NCBI GenBank assembly: GCA_018610125.1
Contig: JAHEOI010000023.1
Coordinates: 1 to 6,099, forward strand
DNA length: 6,099 nucleotides
DNA from: Verrucomicrobiota bacterium
GTDB taxonomy: Bacteria > Verrucomicrobiota > Verrucomicrobiia > Limisphaerales > JAHEOI01
Reading direction: 5' to 3'
A model generated the notes under the pieces. It worked only from the letters and a program-made list of their open reading frames with translations, did not search any database and was not told the DNA's origin. The position numbers and the translations under genes were made by a program. Positions 1 to 5,212 of the stretch are shown one piece after another. Every line of letters starts with the position of its first letter. Positions within the stretch are counted from its first letter, which is position 1.

Positions 1-1
1 C

Positions 2-142
2 ACTGTCACGATCGAGTTCGAGACGGGTACGCTCGAGACCGCGCCGTCCGTGACAGGACCTTGGACGCAGAGCGGCCAAGGCAGTCCGGCGACGTTCCCG
101 GTGAACGAGCAGGATGCCCAGTTCTTCCGCGTCCAGCGGTAA
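2..142 (+). CDS. C-terminal end of a secreted verrucomicrobial protein (5' truncated)
   Basis: An open frame runs from the window edge to TAA at 140-142, leaving 46 visible residues. It reads as a short beta-rich tail with a TGPW turn in the middle (about residues 19-22) and ends AQFFRVQR. Tails with a valine-threonine-glycine-proline-tryptophan turn and a terminal FFR(V/L)xx motif recur at the C-termini of exported proteins in Verrucomicrobiota; that is from memory of such proteins, not from a search. The tail says nothing about the enzymatic or structural role of the missing N-terminal part. The strong terminator 38 bases downstream supports this being the true end of a transcribed gene. 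Identity of the whole protein is unknown. Confidence 0.7.
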   Translation, partial: TVTIEFETGTLETAPSVTGPWTQSGQGSPATFPVNEQDAQFFRVQR

Positions 143-180
143 CCGCTCAAAACAGACGAGCGATCCGATAAGCAATCACA

Positions 181-212
181 GGCCGGGAGGCTTTCCTCCC
201 GGCCTTTTTTTT
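181..212 (+). terminator. Strong rho-independent terminator
   Basis: A perfect 10-bp stem (GGCCGGGAGG at 181-190 pairing with CCTCCCGGCC at 195-204) closes a 4-base CTTT loop and is followed directly by eight T residues (205-212). It lies 38 bases after the stop of the truncated gene, so it ends that transcript and insulates it from the glycosidase gene. There is no A-run before the stem, so it is directional, on the plus strand. Confidence 0.95.
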
Positions 213-229
213 CGTTGGAGGTTAGGAGG

Positions 230-269
230 CTGATAGGGACCTAATCCCCGAGGTCCCACTTTTTTAACC
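230..269 (+). repeat. Degenerate dispersed repeat, copy 1, with internal palindrome
   Basis: The block begins CTGATAG, continues to TCCCAC at 254-259 and ends TTTTTTAACC. It matches a block at 3146-3195: 22 of the first 30 positions agree without gaps, both contain TCCCAC at the same offset, and both end in a T-run followed by AACC. This copy also holds a perfect inverted repeat, GGGACCT (236-242) and AGGTCCC (251-257), around an 8-base spacer; the second copy has lost that symmetry. It is probably a relic of an intergenic repeat family, in the same orientation as copy 2. Confidence 0.5.
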
Positions 270-305
270 CGACCCCAAAAGACCCCAAAGTCCCACTTTT
301 CACCC
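252..305 (+). repeat. Local direct repeats: GTCCCACTTTT pair and tandem GACCCCAAA decamers
   Basis: GTCCCACTTTT occurs at 253-263 and again at 290-300, each followed within a few bases by ACCC. Between them lie two adjacent 10-base units, GACCCCAAAA (271-280) and GACCCCAAAG (281-290). The arrangement is low-complexity and pyrimidine/purine biased. No coding frame here has an identifiable product. It could be decayed repeat DNA or, less likely, a set of protein-binding sites upstream of the glycosidase gene, whose start is about 90 bases further on. Confidence 0.5.
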
Positions 306-371
306 TTTTTTTCCCCGCGTTGAACTGGGAAATTGGAAAAGACGGAGACAATCAGCTCCAAGAGAGCACTC

Positions 372-376
372 GGAGG
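372..376 (+). promoter_or_regulatory. Ribosome binding site deciding the glycosidase start
   Basis: GGAGG at 372-376 sits 10 bases before ATG at 387. The longer frame could begin at TTG 333, but that has no comparable Shine-Dalgarno sequence, and starting there would put 18 residues in front of what otherwise reads as a clean signal peptide. Confidence 0.75.
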
Positions 377-386
377 TTTTTGCGTT

Positions 387-2549
387 ATGGGATACAGAAC
401 GATTGCCAACTTAAAGGCCTTTGCGGTCATTGCCCCTCTCCTGCTCACGAAATCGGTCGCGGCCTCGGTGGTCTTGCAATATCCGATGCAATCCCAGTCG
501 GTTCACTGGGCGACGACCAAACTGGCGACGGCACTCCAATCCAACGGGCGCACGGTCATTCATCACCCATCCAAGTCCATCGGAAAGCATTGGGACATCC
601 TGGTCGTGGTTGACGCGATCGCCCCCCAATCTGGTCCACGGCACCCCACTCCTTTCTCTCTAAGCGAGGACCTCGACAACGAAGGCTTTGAGATCCTCAC
701 CCAAGATCGCAAAAACAACGATCCCCGAATCTGTATCCATTCGCCCGACGCCGCCGGCGCGATGTATGGTCTCCTCGACCTAACCGAGCAGGTTCGCACT
801 CATGGGTCATTGGAAAAGGCCGGCGCGAAAAGCGTGTCCCCACATGCCTCCTTCCGAGCGATCAAATTCAATCTTCCATGGTCGCCCTATCGCTCGGGCC
901 CGGCCATGCAGGTCCATCGTAGCACATGCCGCGACCTCGACTTCTGGGAAGAATACCTCGATATGATGGCCCGGAATCGCTTCAATGTCTTGACCCTCTG
1001 GAGTCAGCACCCGTTCCCTTACTTGATCCGACCCGAAAATTTCCCGAAAGCAACCCCGTTTTCCGACCGCGAAATGCAGCAGTGGCGAGAGTTTTGGCAT
1101 GCCCTCTTCTCGATGGCCCAACGCCGGAATATCGATACCTACATTTTGAATTGGAACATCGTCGTTTCCGAGGCCATGGCCGACAATTACGATGTCAATC
1201 GGCGCAACGACACCTCCGACCGGGTCCGCAAATACACCCGGGAATGCGTGACCCAAACGATCAACGAATATCCCAAGTTGACCGGCCTCGGTGTTACGCT
1301 CGCCGATTGGATGGATGGCATGTCGGCCCGGGAGAGGGAGGATTGGATCCAAGCGACGTTTGTCGAAGGAATAAAAGCGGCGGACCGCGAGGCCCGATTC
1401 ATTCATCGCTCGGTCCTGACCGCTTCACCCAAGGAGCTTCGACGCGTCATCGACGAAGCGGAATTCGACAAGCCGGTTTGGGTCCCGGTTAAATTCAATT
1501 GGTCCCATGGGCATTCGACACCCGACCTCGCCCTCACTCACGGTTACACCAGCGGCCGCATCGACAAAGGCTACTGGCACCCCAAGCCCACGAACTATAA
1601 GATCATTTGGACCGTCCGAAACGAAGACTTCTTCATTCTCAGGTGGGGCCAACCAGACTTTATCCGCAAGCACATCGCTCAAAACGGCCGCGACTATGTC
1701 GGCGGGTACATGGTCGGCTCTGAAGGCTATATCCCCGCAAAGGATTATTCCCACAAGATCGATAATCACCAGGCTTGGCAATATGCCTTCCAAAAGCAAT
1801 GGCTCTTTTACAAGCTATGGGGTCGCCTCCTCTACAATCCGGAAACGCCCGACCGCGTTTTTGAGAACGCCTTCGCGCTACGTTATGGAGAAGCGATCGC
1901 CGCTCGTCTCTTCGAGACCTACCAGCTCGCAAGCCGTATGCCGTTGCGATTGGCCTCCTTCCACGCCGGGAGCTGGGACTTCACCCTCTATTCGGAAGGC
2001 TTTCTCGCAGCCGCCGGCTCGTTCGGCCTACACGAAGAGGCCTCGCCGTTTATCTCCATCAATGAGCTCATCGACCACAAGGTGCTCGATCCCGACTTCA
2101 TGCCGATCCCGGAATTTGTCGCGCAGACCCATGACTCGGAGACGGAGATTGAAGATGAGCGAGTGACCCCGATCGAGCTGGCCGAAGAGTCCCGCAACGA
2201 TGCCCAACAGGTTTTGGCCAACGTGAAAGCCCTGCGACAACACGTCGGCCCATTGACCGGAGCCCTGGAATGCGAGCTCGACGACCTGGAAGCCTGGGGC
2301 CATTTGAGCCATTACTTTGCCGACAAGCTCCGTGCCGGCGTGGCGCTGCACCGCTCTCGCGAGCATGGAGGAGAAAACCATCGCCGCAAAGCACTAACGC
2401 ACCTCAAGCAATGCAAGGAGCATTGGAAAGGCCTCGTCAATGTCACGCGCGGTCACTATCGAGCGACACCCTATGTGGGGACCGGCCCATTCCACTGGCA
2501 GAAGTACTATGACCAAGTCCAACGAGACATCGAAATCGCAGAAGATTGA
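387..2549 (+). CDS. Exported alpha-glucuronidase-like glycoside hydrolase (GH67/GH20-type fold, family not certain)
   Basis: A 720-residue protein, probably exported. Residues 1-26 form a signal peptide: a positive start, a hydrophobic core AFAVIAPLLL, and a small-residue exit SVAA. Residues about 27-135 resemble the accessory N-terminal domain of GH67 alpha-glucuronidases and GH20 hexosaminidases: a glycine-glutamate-phenylalanine start near 100-101, an ICIHSPDAAGAMYGLLDL segment at 115-132, then a switch to the barrel at FRAIKFNLPW (156-165). The barrel-like region (about 155-545) holds densely packed, conserved-looking motifs: WEEYLDMMARNRFNVLTLW (187-205), TRECV (284-288), TLADWMDG (304-311), VKFNWSHGHST (368-378), RNEDFF (411-416), VGSEGYIPAKDY (443-454) and SWDFTLYSEGF (529-539). 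Acidic residues at 307, 310, 413, 414 and 446 are plausible catalytic candidates, but I cannot assign acid or base. The C-terminal 150 residues look helical. The start at 387 is chosen for its GGAGG and signal peptide over TTG 333. Likely substrate: a uronic-acid-bearing or related polysaccharide (inference). A GNAT gene overlaps its 3' end. Confidence 0.65.
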   Translation: MGYRTIANLKAFAVIAPLLLTKSVAASVVLQYPMQSQSVHWATTKLATALQSNGRTVIHHPSKSIGKHWDILVVVDAIAPQSGPRHPTPFSLSEDLDNEGFEILTQDRKNNDPRICIHSPDAAGAMYGLLDLTEQVRTHGSLEKAGAKSVSPHASFRAIKFNLPWSPYRSGPAMQVHRSTCRDLDFWEEYLDMMARNRFNVLTLWSQHPFPYLIRPENFPKATPFSDREMQQWREFWHALFSMAQRRNIDTYILNWNIVVSEAMADNYDVNRRNDTSDRVRKYTRECVTQTINEYPKLTGLGVTLADWMDGMSAREREDWIQATFVEGIKAADREARFIHRSVLTASPKELRRVIDEAEFDKPVWVPVKFNWSHGHSTPDLALTHGYTSGRIDKGYWHPKPTNYKIIWTVRNEDFFILRWGQPDFIRKHIAQNGRDYVGGYMVGSEGYIPAKDYSHKIDNHQAWQYAFQKQWLFYKLWGRLLYNPETPDRVFENAFALRYGEAIAARLFETYQLASRMPLRLASFHAGSWDFTLYSEGFLAAAGSFGLHEEASPFISINELIDHKVLDPDFMPIPEFVAQTHDSETEIEDERVTPIELAEESRNDAQQVLANVKALRQHVGPLTGALECELDDLEAWGHLSHYFADKLRAGVALHRSREHGGENHRRKALTHLKQCKEHWKGLVNVTRGHYRATPYVGTGPFHWQKYYDQVQRDIEIAED

Positions 2550-3063
2550 AATCAACAGAGAAATAAGGCCATTCGAACAAGTGAGGGACGCTGCCGACAT
2601 CGCGACGGTATCCCACCTTGCCGTGACGATTTGGAGCGAGCATTACACTCCGATTATCGGCAAGGCCCAAGTCGATTACATGCTTCGGGAGCTTCAAAGC
2701 GAGGCCGCCATCGAACGGCAAATCCAAGAAGGCTACCACTACTATCTCATTCGAAAAGACAACGAGCCCATCGGTTACATCGGCTTCCTTCCCAACTATC
2801 CCCCCGGGGAGCTCTTCCTCAGCAAGCTGTACGTCGCTCCAAGCCACCGCAATCAAGGCATCGGAGCCAAGGCGATCGACTTCGTGACCTTTCGGGCGAA
2901 GGAATTGGGACTGAACGCCATTTGGCTTACCACCAACCGGCATAACCGATCAGCCATCGAGGCTTATCGACGATGGGGCTTTGTCCACACCGAATCGCTC
3001 GTTCAAGATATTGGCGGCGGCTTTGTCATGGACGACTACAAGTTTCGAAAACCCGTTTGGTAG
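2509..3063 (+). CDS. GNAT-family N-acetyltransferase
   Basis: A 184-residue cytoplasmic protein (no signal peptide or membrane segment) of usual length for a single GNAT domain. It would transfer an acetyl group from acetyl-CoA to an amine; the acceptor cannot be told from the sequence. The N-terminal strand IREIRPF-like segment (about 15-22) and the helix with TIWSEHYTPIIG (40-51) are typical. YLIRKDNEPIGYIGF (79-93) is the central beta hairpin. LYVAPSHRNQGIGAKAIDF (107-125) is motif A, with the pyrophosphate-binding RNQGIG at 114-119. NRHNRSAIEAYRRWGF (143-158) is the closing motif B segment. The start is not secure: ATG 2509 has only a weak GGCAGAAG upstream and overlaps the preceding gene by 41 bases, and in-frame ATGs at 2440 and 2473 lie still deeper inside that gene. 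No later ATG would keep the first strand. The overlap suggests co-transcription and translational coupling with the glycosidase-like gene. Family call is firm; start and substrate are not. Confidence 0.88.
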   Translation: MTKSNETSKSQKIEINREIRPFEQVRDAADIATVSHLAVTIWSEHYTPIIGKAQVDYMLRELQSEAAIERQIQEGYHYYLIRKDNEPIGYIGFLPNYPPGELFLSKLYVAPSHRNQGIGAKAIDFVTFRAKELGLNAIWLTTNRHNRSAIEAYRRWGFVHTESLVQDIGGGFVMDDYKFRKPVW

Positions 3064-3073
3064 CCGACGTAGC

Positions 3074-3090
3074 GCGGGCTGTTAGCCTGC
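3074..3090 (+). terminator. Hairpin just after the acetyltransferase, weak terminator or repeat relic
   Basis: GCGGGCT (3074-3080) pairs with AGCCTGC (3084-3090) across a GTT loop, giving seven pairs including one G-U, 10 bases after the GNAT stop codon. Only TCTT follows, so it lacks a proper U-tract. It may stop the transcript weakly or protect its 3' end. GC hairpins of this kind also occur as dispersed intergenic repeats in PVC genomes, which I cannot check here. Confidence 0.4.
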
Positions 3091-3145
3091 TCTTAAACAA
3101 ATAGCCATCAGGGACCGCCAGTAACCTCTCATCTCTGCGCCCACC

Positions 3146-3195
3146 CTGATAGAAACGTTCTCCCGGACATCCCACTTCTCCACTTTTTTTTAACC
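3146..3195 (+). repeat. Degenerate dispersed repeat, copy 2
   Basis: Starts CTGATAG at 3146-3152, carries TCCCAC at 3170-3175 and ends in eight T residues and AACC (3184-3195). Compared with copy 1 at 230-269 it has about 10 extra bases between TCCCAC and the T-run, including a second CCAC. The two copies are in the same orientation and bracket the glycosidase-like gene and the acetyltransferase gene. Confidence 0.5.
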
Positions 3196-3308
3196 ATTTC
3201 CAGATCAACGCAAATAGTATGGGACCCCGCGGCTCTGATGAACCGCTCCAGTGACGCCTTTCCACCTGCCCGAGAAACCCGCTCCTTCCTGTTCTGAATG
3301 GATCAACG

Positions 3309-3337
3309 TGCGGACCGCAACGGAGCACGGTCCCGCA
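3309..3337. repeat. Intergenic hairpin with one bulge
   Basis: TGCGGACCG (3309-3317) pairs with CGGTCCCGCA (3328-3337), a nine-pair stem with one bulged C, around a 10-base loop. It is GC-rich and not followed by a T-run, so it is not an intrinsic terminator. It lies 40 bases before a second hairpin and could belong to a structured RNA or a decayed repeat. Confidence 0.45.
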
Positions 3338-3377
3338 AGGGGCTAATTGGACAGATTCCCTGCTTCCATGCCCCAAA

Positions 3378-3399
3378 GGGGCTATTCACCAATAGCCTC
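3378..3399. repeat. Intergenic hairpin
   Basis: GGCTATT (3380-3386) and AATAGCC (3391-3397) form a perfect seven-pair stem around CACC; one G-U and one G-C pair extend it to 3378-3399. The preceding CCCC (3371-3374) could instead pair with GGGG (3378-3381), an alternative fold. GGGGCTA here repeats a GGGGCTA at 3339-3345 just after the preceding hairpin. No T-run follows. Confidence 0.45.
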
Positions 3400-3572
3400 A
3401 GAGCCAGTCCCAGACACCCGAAATTCAACGTATTCGGGACCTTTGGAGGGATTTTGCCGACCTCAAAAAGGCCGCGAAACATTGGTCGTTTCTGATAACT
3501 TTTCCTAAAAAGGCGCTTTTGGTTCACTTGTGATTCCCTGTCAATCCATGACGAAGAGGGCAAACCGTTTAT

Positions 3573-3672
3573 TATAAATCGTTCCAAAAGTTTTGCTGGA
3601 CCCGTCTTCCCACTGTATGTTCAAATGAGCGTCTTGACGCAGACGGCGCAAAAACTTTTGCAACGATTTATA
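3573..3672. mobile_element. 100-bp element with 24/25-bp imperfect inverted repeats (MITE-like) or a long 3' stem-loop
   Basis: The left arm (3573-3596) begins TATAAATCGTT and ends TTTTGC. The right arm (3648-3672) is its reverse complement except for one mismatch and one extra A. The arms enclose 51 bases that contain a small hairpin, GCGTC (3629-3633) with GACGC (3636-3640). Each arm also carries a near-palindromic core, CAAAAGTTTTG on the left and CAAAAACTTTTG on the right. Outer ends are TATA, compatible with, but not proof of, insertion at a TA dinucleotide. There is no room for a transposase. The element begins 13 bases beyond the sulfatase stop codon, so in that transcript it would fold into a long stem-loop and might shield the 3' end. 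Confidence 0.5.
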
Positions 3673-3685
3673 GCCGGAAACCTTT

Positions 3686-5185
3686 TTATTTCAGTCCTAA
3701 CGCTTCTTTGACCGGCTGAGGTGGATCAACCTTTTCGACACCGTAACCAACGAAATATTCGTAATTGTTGAATTGCTCGCCCTGGCCGAGCACGCGAGGA
3801 TCGCGACGCGCCTTAAGTTCCCGGATTAAGGTGTTGCCGAGGTGTTCCTTTAGCCTTTGATATTTTGCCTCCGATGCGACGTTATGGATTTCGTCCGGGT
3901 CTGTCCTCAGGTCGTAAAGCTCCTCTTTTGGACGCTTGGCGAATGAGAGCATGAAGAGGGGCTGTATCCTCGGTTTGGAAGCGTGTTGAATCATCCAGTT
4001 TTTCGTCGGAGCTGAGTCCACGTCGCTGAAGATCCCTTGGCTTGAGCTCAGGTAGGGGGACCCCGCCGGCCAACGTTGCGGTTTGAAGTTCCGGATGTAA
4101 AGGAAGTTCTCGGTCCGAATTGCCCGAGTCGGATAAGTTTTGCCATCAGGCCTGCAGAGGCCATGGTGGCGTTCCTTGCCTGCCAGCACATGCGACCGGT
4201 GCAAACCGACCTGACCTTCTCGGCGACTGAACAAGATATCCCGGAAACTTCGCCCGGTCATCTGTGCCGGGATGTTTTCGCCGGCCAGTTCGAGCAGTGT
4301 CGGTCCCAAATCCGCCAGGCTCACGAAGTCGCTCACCCTTCGACCCGCATGGAGTTTTCCTGGCCACGAGACAACCAACGGGACATGGGTTCCACAGTCG
4401 TAAAGCTCGCTCTTGCACCTTGGAAACGGCATTCCGTGGTCGCCGGTCACAATCACGAGCGTATCTTTAAATTCTCCACGATCTTTTAGTTCCTGCAACA
4501 AGTCGGCCACCTGGCTGTCGAACTGTTGGATTTCGTGGTAGTATCCTGCCAAATCCCTTCGCACCGTCTCGGTATTCGGTAGATGGTCGGGCACCGGGAT
4601 CTTGGCAGGGTCTACCTCTTTGACCGCTTGGTCCAGGTCATATCCGCGGTGAGCGTCACTGCTCCCATACCAAAAAAAGAACGGCTCATCCTCCGGGGCC
4701 TCGTCCAAAAATTTTTCAAAACTGCCGAAACCGGATCCGGCCAGAATATTCTTTCGCTGCTTTGACGAAGGGATCCCTACCTTGCCCTGATGGCCGATGG
4801 CATATCCTCCGTCCTCAAGCCGCAAGGGAAAGGCCGGGAATTTGGCCGGAAGATAGCTGTGGTGCACAGCGCCTTGTTCTAACCGTGCGAACCATTGTCC
4901 GGTCAAGATCGACGCCCGAGAAGCGGTACAACCGGGCGAGGTTGCATGCGCTCGGCTAAAGACTATCCCCTCCCTTCCGAGACGATCGATCGTCGGCGTC
5001 TCTACGATCGGGTCGCCCGCCAGTCCGACGTGCGGCCATGACCAGTCCTCGGCAATAATAAAGAGGATATTGGGACGCTTTGTCGAATCTCCGCCTGCTT
5101 CCGCAGCCAAGCCGCTGTTCCATGTTGGCGCCACAGCCATCAGCGTGACCAGGCTGCTTATCGTAAGTCGCCTTCTCATTGTCAT
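3686..5185 (-). CDS. Exported sulfatase, N-sulfoglucosamine sulfohydrolase-like (S1_8-type), Cys-type
   Basis: A 499-residue exported enzyme of the alkaline-phosphatase/sulfatase superfamily, which hydrolyses sulfate esters or N-sulfate on sugars. In numbering from this start, MTMRRRLTISSLVTLMAVAP is the start of a signal peptide that exits near LAA (26-28). RPNILFIIAEDW (37-48) provides the first metal-binding Asp (47). CTASR (86-90) followed by ILTG is the active-site signature, whose Cys must become formylglycine. K135 and H179 (in SSDAHRGY) are expected active-site residues, and TGDHGMPFPRCK (247-258) with GTHVPL (265-270) completes the metal and sulfate pocket. The MPFPR-K-LYD-GT layout is that of heparan-N-sulfatase-like bacterial sulfatases. 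Alanine replaces the usual proline of CxPxR. The C-terminal subdomain with EELYDLRTDPDEIHN (422-436) is normal. The start 5185 is preferred to ATG 5203 because GAGG lies 6 bases upstream of it. It follows a truncated gene at 27 bases, so they are likely one operon. Substrate unproven. Confidence 0.92.
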   Translation of the reverse strand: MTMRRRLTISSLVTLMAVAPTWNSGLAAEAGGDSTKRPNILFIIAEDWSWPHVGLAGDPIVETPTIDRLGREGIVFSRAHATSPGCTASRASILTGQWFARLEQGAVHHSYLPAKFPAFPLRLEDGGYAIGHQGKVGIPSSKQRKNILAGSGFGSFEKFLDEAPEDEPFFFWYGSSDAHRGYDLDQAVKEVDPAKIPVPDHLPNTETVRRDLAGYYHEIQQFDSQVADLLQELKDRGEFKDTLVIVTGDHGMPFPRCKSELYDCGTHVPLVVSWPGKLHAGRRVSDFVSLADLGPTLLELAGENIPAQMTGRSFRDILFSRREGQVGLHRSHVLAGKERHHGLCRPDGKTYPTRAIRTENFLYIRNFKPQRWPAGSPYLSSSQGIFSDVDSAPTKNWMIQHASKPRIQPLFMLSFAKRPKEELYDLRTDPDEIHNVASEAKYQRLKEHLGNTLIRELKARRDPRVLGQGEQFNNYEYFVGYGVEKVDPPQPVKEALGLK

Positions 5186-5191
5186 TTCGCA

Positions 5192-5195
5192 CCTC
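5192..5195 (-). promoter_or_regulatory. Ribosome binding site deciding the sulfatase start
   Basis: On the minus strand GAGG (5195 to 5192) stands 6 bases before ATG at 5185. The upstream in-frame ATG at 5203 is preceded by GCGTATTAA with no Shine-Dalgarno match and lies only 9 bases after the stop of the preceding gene. A third ATG at 5179 is two codons further on and would have a 12-base spacing. Confidence 0.65.
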
Positions 5196-5212
5196 GTTGC
5201 CATTTAATACGC

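Larger units (their letters stand above)
3064..3685. other. 622-base non-coding stretch between convergent genes
   Basis: Short frames exist on both strands (for example 3298-3495 plus and 3303-3587 minus), but none has a convincing ribosome binding site, domain or familiar sequence, so I do not call a gene. Because the flanking genes converge, no promoter is expected for them here. The stretch is not featureless: it contains a hairpin at 3074-3090, a repeat copy at 3146-3195, hairpins at 3309-3337 and 3378-3399, and the inverted-repeat element at 3573-3672. The rest (about 3196-3308 and 3400-3572) shows nothing I can name. Confidence 0.7.

Noticed and set aside
320..348. Possible sigma-70 promoter with TTGAAC at 320-325
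   Set aside because: No acceptable -10 box stands at the expected distance; the sequence there (CGGAGA) is not TATAAT-like.
333..386. TTG 333 as start of the glycosidase gene
   Set aside because: No good Shine-Dalgarno sequence precedes it, and it adds 18 residues in front of a clean signal peptide. ATG 387 has GGAGG at a suitable distance.
176..448. 90-residue minus-strand frame across the terminator and upstream region
   Set aside because: It begins inside the glycosidase signal-peptide coding region and ends through the terminator hairpin. Its sequence is the translation of low-complexity repeats and has no recognisable domain.
807..1406. 199-residue minus-strand frame inside the glycosidase gene
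   Set aside because: It is antisense to a well-supported coding region full of enzyme-like motifs; such long shadows are expected in GC-rich codons.
3298..3587. Two overlapping opposite-strand small frames (3298-3495 plus, 3303-3587 minus)
   Set aside because: Neither has a convincing ribosome binding site or known domain, they overlap each other on opposite strands, and both run through hairpin sequences.
4076..4489. 137-residue plus-strand frame within the sulfatase gene
   Set aside because: It is antisense to the sulfatase catalytic core and has no independent support.
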